Shown: positions 9,317-17,960, counted from the stretch's first letter. The stretch is 64,000 nucleotides of DNA from Methanoregula sp. PtaU1.Bin051 (GCA_002067895.1 MVRE01000017.1:92857-156856); one strand, 5' to 3'. Numbers and translations are program-made. The notes: a model not told the origin generated them from the letters alone.

Positions 9317-9485
9317 TGCGGCCGTTCATCCACCGCTTTTTCCATTATTTTTCCGGTATGATATCCCCTGGACAACAAGGGCTTGAATAACCTTTATTGC
9401 CCATCCTGTCGACTTCATATGGCACATCATCAACTGACTGATGAGTAATGAAGGAGTACTACGCACTCCTGAATGAGGTGAGTTT
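9317..9485 (+). promoter_or_regulatory. Promoter and leader of the L7Ae ribosomal operon
   Basis: The 169-nt gap contains an A/T-rich box at about 9383-9396 (GAATAACCTTTATTG), followed by a leader of roughly 70-90 nt with hairpins. Two perfect small stems are visible: CATCA/TGATG at 9427-9443 and AGGAGT/ACTCCT at 9452-9470. The Shine-Dalgarno region GAGGTGAG is at 9475-9482. Confidence 0.45.
9446..9475 (+). promoter_or_regulatory. Candidate kink-turn in the L7Ae mRNA leader
   Basis: The 6-bp stem A9452-T9457 with A9465-T9470 is flanked on its 5' side by GA (9450-9451) and on its 3' side by GA (9471-9472). This allows the tandem sheared G.A and A.G pairs of a kink-turn, with AAT (9447-9449) as the three-nucleotide bulge. 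The outer C-stem is weak (T9446-A9473 and a G-T pair). L7Ae is the archaeal kink-turn binding protein and this element sits 13 nt ahead of its start codon, next to the Shine-Dalgarno, so autoregulation is plausible. Confidence 0.45.
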
Positions 9486-9854
9486 ATGGCAAAAGGCTAT
9501 GTTAAAACCCAGGTTCCCGACGAGCTCCAGAACAAGGCGCTCGAAGCTTTGGAAGTTGCACGAGATACCGGAAAGATCAAGAAGGGCTCCAACGAGGCCA
9601 CCAAGGCCATCGAGCGGAGCACCGCCATGCTGGTCCTGATTGGCGCTGACGTCGAACCCGAAGAGATCGTCATGCACCTCGGCCCGCTCTGCGACGAGAA
9701 GAAGATCCCGTACATCTTCATTAATAAGCAGAACGATATCGGCGCCGCAAGCGGCCTTGATGTCGGCTCTGCTGCTGCAGCGATCGTCAAGCCCGGGAAA
9801 GCAAAGGACGTCATTGACGAACTGGCAAAGCAGCTTGTTGCACTGAAGGCGTGA
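9486..9854 (+). CDS. rpl7ae: Ribosomal protein L7Ae
   Basis: 122 residues, the usual archaeal length. It has the L7Ae/L30e signature: [12 protein letters not shown] for kink-turn RNA contact, and [17 protein letters not shown] with IPYIFI in the core. The protein is part of the 50S subunit and also of box C/D and H/ACA RNPs and RNase P. The start ATG follows GAGGTGAG by three bases. It heads the conserved archaeal run L7Ae-S28e-L24e-Ndk. A kink-turn-like hairpin precedes it and may bind its own product. Confidence 0.97.
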   Translation: MAKGYVKTQVPDELQNKALEALEVARDTGKIKKGSNEATKAIERSTAMLVLIGADVEPEEIVMHLGPLCDEKKIPYIFINKQNDIGAASGLDVGSAAAAIVKPGKAKDVIDELAKQLVALKA

Positions 9855-9861
9855 GGGTCCC

Positions 9862-10071
9862 ATGGCAGACGATGCAACGCCGGCAGAAGTGATTGAGGTC
9901 GTCGGTTCCACCGGCATGCATGGCGAGGCTATGCAGGTCAAGTGCCGTATCCTCGAAGGCAATAACAAGGGCCGCATCATCACCCGCAACACGGTCGGCC
10001 CCATCCGCGAGGGCGATATCGTGATGCTCCTTGAGACCGAGCGTGAAGCAAAGAAGCTCTCGAGGCGGTGA
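9862..10071 (+). CDS. rps28e: 30S ribosomal protein S28e
   Basis: 69 residues, typical of archaeal S28e, ending with the conserved [12 protein letters not shown] tail and carrying [16 protein letters not shown]. It is a small OB-fold protein of the 30S subunit near the exit channel. It starts 7 nt after the L7Ae stop, with GAGGGTCCC upstream. Confidence 0.96.
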   Translation: MADDATPAEVIEVVGSTGMHGEAMQVKCRILEGNNKGRIITRNTVGPIREGDIVMLLETEREAKKLSRR

Positions 10072-10076
10072 AGACA

Positions 10077-10268
10077 ATGGTCGAAAAGCATCCCTGCAAC
10101 TTCTGCGGGACCATGATCGAGCCGGGCACCGGCAAGATGTTCGTCAAGAAGGACGGCTCCATCTTCTATTTCTGCGGCACCAAGTGCGAGAACAATCACA
10201 AGCTGGGACGTGTCCCGCGCCGTGTCGCATGGACGAGCGCGGGCAGAAAGGCACGCGGCAAGGAGTGA
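10077..10268 (+). CDS. rpl24e: 50S ribosomal protein L24e
   Basis: 63 residues. The zinc-ribbon cysteines are CNFCG near the N-terminus and FCGTKCENN after residue 32, giving the CXXC...CXXXC arrangement of L24e. The chosen ATG at 10077 gives [11 protein letters not shown], the family start; a GTG at 10068 is in frame but overlaps S28e. It is followed 8 nt later by ndk. Confidence 0.96.
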   Translation: MVEKHPCNFCGTMIEPGTGKMFVKKDGSIFYFCGTKCENNHKLGRVPRRVAWTSAGRKARGKE

Positions 10269-10276
10269 TTTGGCCC

Positions 10277-10729
10277 ATGGAGCGCACTTTCGTGATGGTC
10301 AAACCGGACGGTGTCCAGCGGGGGCTTGTCGGGCAGATCGTCTCGCGTCTCGAGGAAAAGGGCCTCAAGCTTGTCGCGGCACGATTCGAGTCCCTCCCGG
10401 AGGCACGCGTCAACGACCAGTACCGGGAGCACCTGGAAAAACCGTTCTTCCCCTCGCTCAAGAAATACATCATGGGAGGCCCGGTCTTCCTTATGGTCTG
10501 GGAGGGGAGGAACGCGGTTGCGATCGTCCGTAAACTGATCGGGGTGACCAACCCGCAGGAAGCTGCCCCGGGCACCATCCGCGGCGACTATGGGATCGAC
10601 ATCGGGAGAAACGTCATCCATGCCTCCGATTCCGGCGAGAGCGCCGCCCGCGAGATCGCAATCCATTTCAAGCCGGCAGATATTTCGTCATACACTCGGA
10701 TTGACTCCGCCGTGATCTACGAGTATTAA
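10277..10729 (+). CDS. ndk: Nucleoside diphosphate kinase
   Basis: 150 residues, the normal length. It transfers a gamma phosphate between NTPs and NDPs by a phosphohistidine intermediate. [10 protein letters not shown] near the N-terminus and the active-site motif NVIHASDS (catalytic His about residue 117) are intact. It follows L24e by 8 nt, the conserved archaeal order. A T-rich run just downstream probably ends the operon. Confidence 0.97.
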   Translation: MERTFVMVKPDGVQRGLVGQIVSRLEEKGLKLVAARFESLPEARVNDQYREHLEKPFFPSLKKYIMGGPVFLMVWEGRNAVAIVRKLIGVTNPQEAAPGTIRGDYGIDIGRNVIHASDSGESAAREIAIHFKPADISSYTRIDSAVIYEY

Positions 10730-10735
10730 TCCGAT

Positions 10736-10751
10736 TCCTCCCTTTTTTTAT
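10736..10751 (+). terminator. T-rich putative terminator after ndk
   Basis: The sequence CCTCCCTTTTTTTAT, a run of seven T, lies about 16 nt past the ndk stop. This is the usual look of an archaeal intrinsic terminator. Confidence 0.5.
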
Positions 10752-10815
10752 CAGCATTGAAACTTGTTTTAATGATCCATAAACACTATATCCCCGCCTG
10801 TCGCACGGTACGGAT

Positions 10816-11469
10816 ATGGACGGCGATCTGGTGACGTTTGCCCTTCTGGCCCTCTCGTCACTCATCATCATCGTCAACCCGCTGGGCGCAACGCTTATCT
10901 ACGTATCACTGACAACGAACCTCGACCGGGTACAGAAAAACGTTGTGGCCAGAGATTCCTGCCGGTTTGCGCTGCTCGTGCTCCTTGCCGTTGCGGTTCT
11001 CGGTGCACTGATCCTGCAGCTCTTTGGGATCAGCCTCGAGGCGTTCCGGATTGCCGGGGGCATTCTCCTGTTCGGGATCGGTATGGAGATGGTATACGCA
11101 AAGACGTCACGCACCAAGCTGACCGCAACCGAGAAGTACGAGTCGCGGGAGAATGACGATATCGCGCTGATGCCGATCGCCATCCCGATGATCGCGGGGC
11201 CGGGTGCGATCACGACCACGATTGTGCTTATGAACGAGGCAGGTGCGAGGCACATCGCTGCATACGGGATCGTTATTCTTGCGATCATTGTCTCGATTGC
11301 AATCACGTACTTTATGATGAAAAACTCCGACTATATCATGACAAAAGTAGGGCAGCGGGAGTACCGGGCAGTAAACCGCCTGATGGGGATGCTGCTGATC
11401 GCAATTGCCGTGCAGTTCATAATATACGGCGTCAGGAACGCCTTCCCGCTGCTTGCCGGAGGAAGCTGA
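10816..11469 (+). CDS. MarC family (UPF0056) integral membrane protein
   Basis: 217 residues with six predicted helices. The motifs NPLGATLIYVSL near the N-terminus and PIAIPMIAGPGAITT in the middle, each at the start of a helix, define the MarC/NAAT family. The function of the family is not settled; despite the name, MarC does not clearly confer drug resistance. The downstream small gene overlaps its stop codon (TGATG), suggesting coupling. Confidence 0.9.
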   Translation: MDGDLVTFALLALSSLIIIVNPLGATLIYVSLTTNLDRVQKNVVARDSCRFALLVLLAVAVLGALILQLFGISLEAFRIAGGILLFGIGMEMVYAKTSRTKLTATEKYESRENDDIALMPIAIPMIAGPGAITTTIVLMNEAGARHIAAYGIVILAIIVSIAITYFMMKNSDYIMTKVGQREYRAVNRLMGMLLIAIAVQFIIYGVRNAFPLLAGGS

Positions 11470-11681
11470 TGGGCGACTGGGATCTCATATCGATCGGAAT
11501 CGTGCTGGCCGGATGCAGCATCTGCACGGCGGGCATCATCATGGCAGCGATCCTGCTGGGGTTTTCGGTACCGAACGGGCCGTTTCTGATGTTCACGGCC
11601 ATCGTGCTGACCGTGATCAGCGTCGGCGTGATCATCATCGCCCAGCAGCAGCTTGAGAAAGAAGCGGCAAGAGGGCCGTGA
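11469..11681 (+). CDS. Small two-helix membrane protein
   Basis: 70 residues with two hydrophobic helices (about 8-32 and 38-60) and a charged C-terminal tail. Its ATG overlaps the stop of marC by one base, and the amidohydrolase starts 7 nt after it, so all three are probably co-transcribed. No family is recognised; it may assist the MarC protein (inference). Confidence 0.6.
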   Translation: MGDWDLISIGIVLAGCSICTAGIIMAAILLGFSVPNGPFLMFTAIVLTVISVGVIIIAQQQLEKEAARGP

Positions 11682-11688
11682 TTCGGCG

Positions 11689-12474
11689 ATGAAGTGCTGC
11701 TGCGCTCAGATAACAGCCTGCTGGGAGGATCCGAAAGCCACCCTCGACAAGATCCGCCCGCAGGTCGCAAAGGCTGCCGGTGACGGTGCATCCCTGATCG
11801 CTTTTCCCGAGCAGTTCGCGACCGGCTGGGATCCCGCATCGAACCAGCATGTTCAGGATCTATCCGGGCCGATCGTCACGGCGCTGAAAGCGTACGCGGA
11901 AGAGTACGCGATCGCTATCCTCGGCTCGTACCGGGAAGCACACCGCCCCCTCCCGTTCAACACAGCGATCGCAATCGGCCCGGACGGCTCCGTCATTGCG
12001 CAATACCGGAAGATGCACCCGTTCACGTTTGCCGGCGAGAACGTCCACTATGCTCCCGGGGACGACCTCGGTATCTTCGATGTCCGGGGTTTCAGGCTCG
12101 GGATTGCCATCTGCTACGATCTCCGGTTCCCCGAGCTCTTCCGGCTCTATGCCGACAAGGGCGTGCACGGCGTGGTCGTGCCTTCCGCATGGCCGGAGAG
12201 CCGGCTGTCACACTGGGAACTTTTTATCAGAAGCCGCGCCGCCGAGAACCAGATGTACGTGATCGGGGTAAACGCGACCGGGACGACACCGGTCGATACG
12301 TATGCGGGCACTTCGATGGTCGCCGGGCCGGACGGGTTCGTAAGTGCCCGGGCCGGCAGCGAGGAGACTTTTCTTACAACAGAACTCGATGCCGGCATTG
12401 TCAAGGAGGTGCGGCGGCAGTTCCCGGCACTCAAGGACCAGCGGGCCGGTATCTACCGGAAGCTTGGGCGGTGA
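11689..12474 (+). CDS. Nitrilase-family carbon-nitrogen hydrolase (omega-amidase-like)
   Basis: 261 residues with the Glu-Lys-Cys catalytic triad: Glu in IAFPEQF (about 45), Lys in QYRKMHPF (about 107) and Cys in ICYDLRFPELF (about 142). The last motif is that of the omega-amidase/Nit2 branch, which deamidates alpha-keto acid amides. The chosen ATG gives MKCCCAQIT, the expected first strand. It lies in the marC operon just ahead of thrC. Confidence 0.88.
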   Translation: MKCCCAQITACWEDPKATLDKIRPQVAKAAGDGASLIAFPEQFATGWDPASNQHVQDLSGPIVTALKAYAEEYAIAILGSYREAHRPLPFNTAIAIGPDGSVIAQYRKMHPFTFAGENVHYAPGDDLGIFDVRGFRLGIAICYDLRFPELFRLYADKGVHGVVVPSAWPESRLSHWELFIRSRAAENQMYVIGVNATGTTPVDTYAGTSMVAGPDGFVSARAGSEETFLTTELDAGIVKEVRRQFPALKDQRAGIYRKLGR

Positions 12475-12505
12475 ACAGGCCGGTTCTGCCTGCAGCCTTT
12501 CGCCG

Positions 12506-12514
12506 GATATATTT
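12506..12514 (+). promoter_or_regulatory. TATA-like box ahead of thrC
   Basis: GATATATTT lies with its centre about 31 nt upstream of the thrC ATG at 12542, which would give a very short leader. It sits in the 67-nt gap after the amidohydrolase stop. Confidence 0.45.
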
Positions 12515-12541
12515 ACCAAGGGCGCACATTGTACGACTACT

Positions 12542-13747
12542 ATGTACCGGCTCGTGTGCGTCAGCTGCGGGGCCAGCTACCCTCCTGACGAGATCCTGTA
12601 TAACTGTACCAAATGCGGGCACCTCCTTGCCGTCCGGTACGACCTGCCGGCACTCGCGGTCTCGCGGAAGATCTGGGACTCACGCCCGCTCTCGGTCTGG
12701 CGGTACCGGGAGCTGCTCCCGGTGACGATCGAGCCGGTGACCATCAACGAGGGCGGCACCCCGCTCTACCACTTAAAAAGGCTGGGAAAGGAGCTGGGCA
12801 TTCCCCACCTCTACGCCAAGCATGAGGGGATGAACCCGTCCGGCTCGTTCAAGGACCGGGGCATGACCGTCGGGGTCTCGATGGCGCTTCAGCTGAAGAA
12901 GAAGAGTGTTGCCTGCGCGAGTACCGGCAATACGTCGGCAAGTCTTGCGGTCTACGCGGCCAAGGCGGGGATCCCTGCCGTCGTGCTCCTGCCGGCCGGC
13001 AAGGTTGCGGTCGGCAAGGTGGCACAGGCACTGATGCATGGCGCAAAGGTCATCTCGATCCGCGGCAACTTCGACCGTGCGCTTGAGATGGTGCACGAGC
13101 TCTGCCTCTCGCACGGCCTGTACCTGCTCAACTCCATCAACCCGTTCCGGCTCGAAGGCCAGAAGACCATCGGGTTCGAGGCGATCGATCAGCTTGGCGG
13201 CGTGCCCGACAGATTCGTACTTCCGGTCGGCAATGCCGGCAACATCTCTGCGGTCCACAAGGGCCTGCTGGAACTTAAGGAACTCGGCCTTGTCGACTCC
13301 CTCCCGATGATGACCGGCATCCAGGCGGCCGGGTCCATGCCGGTCGTGCGGGCGATCCGCGAGAACCTGCCCGAAGTGATCCCGGAAGGAGACCCGGAGA
13401 CCGTCGCGACCGCGATCCGGATCGGGGCACCCGTGAATGCGGAAAAGGCGCTCACCGCGATCCGGACTACAGGCGGGCTTGCGGAGTCGGTGACCGACGA
13501 TGAGATCCTCGCTATGCAGCGTGATCTTGCGCGGAAGGAAGGGATCGGGGTCGAGCCGGCCTCTGCGGCATCGGTTGCCGGAGTAAAAAAACTAATAGAG
13601 GCAGGTGCGATCGACCGGTCGGAGCGGATCGTCTGCGTCGTCACCGGCCACCTCTTAAAAGACCCTGACACGGTGATCAGGCAATGCGAACCCCCCACCG
13701 AAATCGACGCGGATTTGCCCTCGCTGCTTGCTGCACTGCGCTTGTAG
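12542..13747 (+). CDS. thrC: Threonine synthase
   Basis: 401 residues. It makes threonine from O-phosphohomoserine with pyridoxal phosphate. An N-terminal zinc ribbon (CVSCG and CTKCG) is followed by the PLP lysine in NPSGSFKDRGM (Lys about residue 105), and PLP phosphate binding residues in PVGNAGN. The chosen ATG gives MYRLVCVSCG. Its 3' end overlaps the next gene by 64 nt in another frame. Confidence 0.95.
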   Translation: MYRLVCVSCGASYPPDEILYNCTKCGHLLAVRYDLPALAVSRKIWDSRPLSVWRYRELLPVTIEPVTINEGGTPLYHLKRLGKELGIPHLYAKHEGMNPSGSFKDRGMTVGVSMALQLKKKSVACASTGNTSASLAVYAAKAGIPAVVLLPAGKVAVGKVAQALMHGAKVISIRGNFDRALEMVHELCLSHGLYLLNSINPFRLEGQKTIGFEAIDQLGGVPDRFVLPVGNAGNISAVHKGLLELKELGLVDSLPMMTGIQAAGSMPVVRAIRENLPEVIPEGDPETVATAIRIGAPVNAEKALTAIRTTGGLAESVTDDEILAMQRDLARKEGIGVEPASAASVAGVKKLIEAGAIDRSERIVCVVTGHLLKDPDTVIRQCEPPTEIDADLPSLLAALRL

Positions 13748-14307
13748 CTGCGCTTCTTGTCGCACCCTGTGCTGCGCTGCATGCCGAATACTACGTGCTG
13801 CCAAACGGCACGGCATACAATGCATCGGTCGATATCGCAGATGCCGACCGTTTCGAGTTCCACGAGCTGGGTATTCTCGGTGAGCGTATCCCGATAAAGG
13901 CGGGCAACATCCAGCTTTCCGGTAACTGCTCGCCGTGCAACTATACCGCAAACGGTTTCTCTGTCATCACGTTTGAGAAGGGCAACTATACCCTCCTATA
14001 CATGGCCCCCCTGCGGGACTTCCACCTCCAGGCAGCGTTCGACAAGCCGTATAGCGTGAACGTTACGCTCCCGGAAGGGTTCGATGCGAGAAATCCGCTT
14101 CTTGCCGGGATCAGCCCCGCCGGTGCGGCTGTAACCGGGGGACCTGAAAACTCTACGACGATTGCATGGAACAGGACGGCGGCTGTAGATCTCCGGTTCT
14201 ATGACCGGAACCGAGAGACTCTCCTCTATTTCTTCGGTAATTTCTGGATCGTGATCGCAATCGTGCTATTAACACCGTTTTTCCTAACGATGCGAAAGAA
14301 GGGGTGA
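13684..14307 (+). CDS. DUF5803-like secreted protein with C-terminal membrane helix
   Basis: 207 residues: signal peptide (basic start, then a hydrophobic stretch ending at ALHA near residue 34), an extracellular domain with a Cys pair in SGNCSPCNYT, and a C-terminal helix (about 178-203) followed by MRKKG. This matches what I recall of the archaeal DUF5803 family; the function is unknown. The start lies 64 nt inside thrC, but the basic n-region of the signal peptide requires it. Confidence 0.65.
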   Translation: MRTPHRNRRGFALAACCTALVAALLVAPCAALHAEYYVLPNGTAYNASVDIADADRFEFHELGILGERIPIKAGNIQLSGNCSPCNYTANGFSVITFEKGNYTLLYMAPLRDFHLQAAFDKPYSVNVTLPEGFDARNPLLAGISPAGAAVTGGPENSTTIAWNRTAAVDLRFYDRNRETLLYFFGNFWIVIAIVLLTPFFLTMRKKG

Positions 14308-14372
14308 AAAACAGGAAGCCGGGCAGATTAACCGGAACCGTGCGAAGAGCGGTAAAAAGAGTATTGAGAAAA

Positions 14373-15317
14373 CTATGCCAGCCCGAACGACTTCAGGACA
14401 ACGTTCGGGTTGACAGCACCGACATGGTAAACTTTTCCCTCGCTGAGTTCGTTGATGACGACCTCGGCCGGTGAGAAGAGCGCTGTGTCGATCTTGTAGA
14501 AGTCGTAGCCAGCCTCCTTGAAGATGTCGTTGAACGGCTTTCCGTAGCCCTTGGACTTGTTACTCGGGATCTTCTCGAGGTAGTCCTTGATCTCGGGGGC
14601 CTTCATGGTCAGCATGATCCTCCCGTGGTAGATTGTTGCGTCGTTGGTGACCCCCATCGCGAGCTTCGGGCCGCGTACCGGCGGGAGCGGGGCAGTGCCT
14701 ATGGCGGCAGTGATCTTCTTCGTGTCAAAGCCGAGCTCGTTCAACTTATAGATTGCAGTCTCGACACAGCGGCCGGCAACCTGGATGGACCCGACAAGGG
14801 AGGAGGTCGGGGCGACAACCGCACAGGTGTTGCCGACGTCGACATGACAGTCCGCAGCGATCTTTTCCATGACCTCGCCGTTAGGCAGGTGGTCGGACTC
14901 GAGGCAGATCACAGCGCAGTCATAGTCGTCCTCATACTCGATGACCTCATATGTGTGCTTCGGCTTGAGCGAGAGGGCCCGGGCCGGACCGCTTCCCATC
15001 GCGAAGTAGTTGCCCACCTTGACGGTCCATCCCGCCTTCTGGGCGCCGAGGCATGCAATCGACGGGAAATCCGTATTGACGTCGATGAAGGCGACAGGGA
15101 GGCCCGCAATCTCCCCCATTCGGAAGTTCACTTCGCCAAGCCCGCCCATGCAGATCTCGGTGAAGGCCCGGCCCGCTGCGTACCCGCCCCGTGTGCTCAC
15201 GCCGCAGTCCACAATGCGGGCACCGTTGTCCAGCTCGTGGTAGGCCGCATTGAACTCCTCGGAAAGTTCGGCAAGGTTGTCAAAAATTTCCAGTGCCAGT
15301 TCGTTAACACTCAACAT
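14373..15317 (-). CDS. mch: Methenyltetrahydromethanopterin cyclohydrolase
   Basis: 314 residues, the family length. It converts methenyl-H4MPT to formyl-H4MPT reversibly, a core step of CO2 reduction to methane. Diagnostic stretches include MLSVNELALEIFD at the start, STRGGYAAG, IACLGAQKAGW, NYFAMGSGPARAL and AIGTAPLPPVRG. The gene stands alone, with a TATA-like stretch (AATAAATAATT in plus orientation, about 15357-15367) about 45 nt upstream. Confidence 0.98.
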   Translation of the reverse strand: MLSVNELALEIFDNLAELSEEFNAAYHELDNGARIVDCGVSTRGGYAAGRAFTEICMGGLGEVNFRMGEIAGLPVAFIDVNTDFPSIACLGAQKAGWTVKVGNYFAMGSGPARALSLKPKHTYEVIEYEDDYDCAVICLESDHLPNGEVMEKIAADCHVDVGNTCAVVAPTSSLVGSIQVAGRCVETAIYKLNELGFDTKKITAAIGTAPLPPVRGPKLAMGVTNDATIYHGRIMLTMKAPEIKDYLEKIPSNKSKGYGKPFNDIFKEAGYDFYKIDTALFSPAEVVINELSEGKVYHVGAVNPNVVLKSFGLA

Positions 15318-15356
15318 AATTCAAAATCCCCTGTACCATAACACGATGACCGCCGA

Positions 15357-15367
15357 ATAAATAATTC
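15357..15367 (-). promoter_or_regulatory. TATA-like box of mch
   Basis: On the minus strand the sequence reads AATTATTTATT, about 40-50 nt upstream of the mch start, which fits an archaeal promoter with a short leader. Confidence 0.4.
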
Positions 15368-15388
15368 TTGCCAAATGTATGCAAAAGA

Positions 15389-16513
15389 TCAGGACAGGTA
15401 CTCGAGTACTTTTGCAGGGTCGTACCGGAGGCTGATAAGCCTGGTACGCCCCCTGCCCTGCCGGTAATGGAGGTTGACGAGGCGCAGGGCATCGAGCTTC
15501 TTCATCACCTCGTAAAACCGGGTGTACCCCATGGAGACGGACTCCTTGACGGTCTTGTAGACCTCCCCCGCGTTCATCTCCTGCCCGCTTTCACCTGCCT
15601 TTGCAAGCGCAATAAGGACGCTTTTTTCCTCATCCTTCAGCGTCTTAACCGTGAACGCAAGGTGCAGGTACTTCGAGACCTCGTACGCGCCGCAGATGTC
15701 CTCGCGAAGGACAGCGCGCCGTGCGGCCCGCTCTGCCTGCAGTGTCGCCCGCTTGATTAAGTCGATCCCGACCCGGAGGTCGCCGCTCTTCTGCGTCTGG
15801 TCGATTACAAGGGAGAGCATCTCCTCGGAGAGGACGCCGGGATAGAGCCCCTGCAGGATCCGTGCCTGCATGATCTCCCGAATCTCGGCATCGGAGTAAG
15901 GGGGGAAGTATATCTCGGCCGGGCGGAAGACCGAGAGGACGCGTGCGTCGACTGCTCTTGTGAAATCGACGTCTAGGTCGCTGATGATCGTAATCACACC
16001 GATGCGGACCTTCTCGTACGACTCGTGGGCGCGGAGCAGAGTGTAGAGCACCTTGTTGATCTCGTTCTCGTACAGGAGGTAGTTCGCATCGTCGAGGGCG
16101 ACGAGCAGGACGATCTCGTCCTTCACAAGGATCCGCCCAATCGCGTCGAATAGCTGCTTGAACGAGGTGCCGGAGGCGGGGGGAAGGTGGCCGGTCAGCT
16201 TCCGGTAGATCTGGGAGAAGATGGCAAACTTGGTGTTGTCGATCTGGCAGTTGATATATACGGGCACAAGTTTCTTCGTCGTCTCCTTAATCTCGGAAAA
16301 CAGCTTGCGGACGCTGGTTGTCTTGCCGGTACCGGGAAGCCCTTTGCAGATGGAGTTGAGCGGGGTTGCCCCTTTCAGGCCCGGCCTAATCTGGAAGGCA
16401 AGCTCGCGCATCTGGGTGTCTCGGAACTGGAACTGCTCGGGCACGTAATCGAACTCGAACACCTCGGGGTCCCTGAAAAGCGTCTCGTCCCACATCAGCA
16501 GGTTCTTTGTCAT
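15389..16513 (-). CDS. cdc6: Orc1/Cdc6-family replication initiator
   Basis: 374 residues. The AAA+ core has Walker A GLPGTGKTTS (about residue 57), a Walker B-like strand LLVALDDANYL (DD rather than the usual DE), and sensor regions. A C-terminal winged-helix domain (about 290-374) contains the DNA-contact stretch RQGRGRTR. Family members bind origin recognition boxes and load MCM. The DD variant is typical of the second Orc1/Cdc6 type, so this may be an accessory initiator. Origins often lie just upstream, so the 295-nt gap at 16514-16808 is a candidate. Confidence 0.9.
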   Translation of the reverse strand: MTKNLLMWDETLFRDPEVFEFDYVPEQFQFRDTQMRELAFQIRPGLKGATPLNSICKGLPGTGKTTSVRKLFSEIKETTKKLVPVYINCQIDNTKFAIFSQIYRKLTGHLPPASGTSFKQLFDAIGRILVKDEIVLLVALDDANYLLYENEINKVLYTLLRAHESYEKVRIGVITIISDLDVDFTRAVDARVLSVFRPAEIYFPPYSDAEIREIMQARILQGLYPGVLSEEMLSLVIDQTQKSGDLRVGIDLIKRATLQAERAARRAVLREDICGAYEVSKYLHLAFTVKTLKDEEKSVLIALAKAGESGQEMNAGEVYKTVKESVSMGYTRFYEVMKKLDALRLVNLHYRQGRGRTRLISLRYDPAKVLEYLS

Positions 16514-16808
16514 GTCACACCAGCCCGTTCTTACACAGCCCTGAATGGGTTTTCAGGCCGTTCCCAAAGGATCTCATCATTTCTGTTGGTGCAGCACCAT
16601 ATCAAGGTCGCGTAACCGGTCCGGAAATGTACAGCGGATACGAATATATTATTCCGGCAACCACATTCCATCACCTGCGCCGGTTAACGGCAGATGATGA
16701 AAGTTACCCCCACTGAAAGGTGATGATGCAGGGGACTGATGCCAACCGGTACAGGCGGTAAGCACCAATCAGTTATTCCTGGATATAGCCGAGATACATC
16801 CTCACGCC
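16514..16808. other. Intergenic region upstream of orc1/cdc6; possible origin
   Basis: The 295-nt gap holds three copies of an AACCGG core, at about 16613 and 16743 on the plus strand and about 16681 on the minus strand. There is an inverted pair CATCACCT (about 16670) and AGGTGATG (about 16720), and TTACCCCCACTGAAAG (about 16704), which on the other strand loosely recalls an origin recognition box (TGGAAA plus a G-run). The evidence is weak. Confidence 0.25.
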
Positions 16809-17960
16809 TTACGCAAAGAGGAACGGCAGGAAACCGGCCGCGTCCATCATCCCGAACTTCCCCTTCAGCGCCTCGCGCTCGGTGAACCGTGCCGTCCCGT
16901 CAGCACCCTTCCCGCGGACGACGAACGGGACCGGGTCCTTTGTATGGGTCTTTACCCGGATAGGTGTCGGGTGGTCAGGAAGCACAGCAACGACCCCGTC
17001 GAAACCGTCAAGGATCGTCCCGACAAGCCCATCCACACTCTCGATCGCCTTTACCTTCTCTTCGATGCTTCCAAGATGACCGGCCTCATCCGGGGCCTCG
17101 ATGTGCAGGTACAGGAAATCAAGGCGCCGGATCGCGTCAAGGGCGTATCCCGCCTTTGCATCGTAATCGGTGTCGAGGTAACCGGTTGCTCCCGGCACAC
17201 GGATGATCTCCATGCCGGCACCGCGCCCGATCCCGTTTAAGAGGTCCACAGCCGAGATCATGCCCGCCTTCTTCCCGTACCTCTCTGTAAAGAGCGGAAG
17301 CGCCGGCCTTTTCCCACCGCTCCATGGCCAGACCTGGGTTGCTGGGGATTTCCCGGAGTTCCTCCGCGCCATATTTACAGGGTGGTCCGCAAAGATCCTC
17401 CGGCTCTCCTCCATGCAGCGACCGAGAAGCGCCGCGTCGCCACCGGCCGGAAGGTACCTGGCAACCGGCTGCCCAACGATGTCGTGCGGCGGGGTCGAGC
17501 CGCACCCCTTACCATTTGGGACGACGAGGAGGTTCCGGTAGCTGACACCTGCCCTGATGACCACCCCGGGCAACGCGCCGGCAAGCGAACCGAGAAGCGC
17601 CGCCCCTTCCGCGCTGGAGATGTGGCCTGCGGAGAAATCCTGCATCACGCCACCGGTAATCGTCACGAGGTTGCAGCGGTACGCGATGTCACTATCCCGC
17701 AGGTCGACTCCCATACTGAGCGCCTCAAGGGGGCCCCTGCCGGTATAGTATTCCCGCGGATCGTACCCGAGGACCGACATATTGGCAATATCGCTGCCGG
17801 CCTCGAACCCATCGGGGATCGTGCGGAGCATGCCGCAGGCGCCTTCCCTGGCCATCCGGTCGAAGTTCGGCGTGCGGGCGGCCTCGAGCGGGGTCTTTCC
17901 TCCAAGCTCCGGAAGCGGCTCGTCCGCCATGCCGTCTCCGAGAACTACGATGTATTTCAT
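16809..17960 (-). CDS. apgM: 2,3-bisphosphoglycerate-independent phosphoglycerate mutase (archaeal ApgM)
   Basis: 383 residues, alkaline-phosphatase fold. Metal-binding VVLGDGMAD at the N-terminus, followed by GSDIANMSVLGYDP with the catalytic Ser/Asn region, and HIEAPDEAGHLG plus LPDHPTPI at the second metal site. It interconverts 3- and 2-phosphoglycerate. I start at the ATG at 17960, preceded by GGGAGGGGAG, since an upstream in-frame extension would not match the family. It begins 13 nt after the epimerase gene on the same strand. Confidence 0.93.
   Translation of the reverse strand: MKYIVVLGDGMADEPLPELGGKTPLEAARTPNFDRMAREGACGMLRTIPDGFEAGSDIANMSVLGYDPREYYTGRGPLEALSMGVDLRDSDIAYRCNLVTITGGVMQDFSAGHISSAEGAALLGSLAGALPGVVIRAGVSYRNLLVVPNGKGCGSTPPHDIVGQPVARYLPAGGDAALLGRCMEESRRIFADHPVNMARRNSGKSPATQVWPWSGGKRPALPLFTERYGKKAGMISAVDLLNGIGRGAGMEIIRVPGATGYLDTDYDAKAGYALDAIRRLDFLYLHIEAPDEAGHLGSIEEKVKAIESVDGLVGTILDGFDGVVAVLPDHPTPIRVKTHTKDPVPFVVRGKGADGTARFTEREALKGKFGMMDAAGFLPFLFA

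Noticed and set aside
9448..9639. Open frame [11 protein letters not shown] overlapping the start of L7Ae
   Set aside because: It runs out of frame through a highly conserved ribosomal protein gene and lacks family features; its first codons coincide with the hairpin described as a kink-turn.
10816..11469. MarC as an antibiotic-resistance transporter
   Set aside because: The family name is historical and a drug-export role is not established.
16704..16719. A clear origin recognition box upstream of orc1/cdc6
   Set aside because: The match to the known consensus is only partial and single; it is kept as a weak candidate within the gap, not as a feature.
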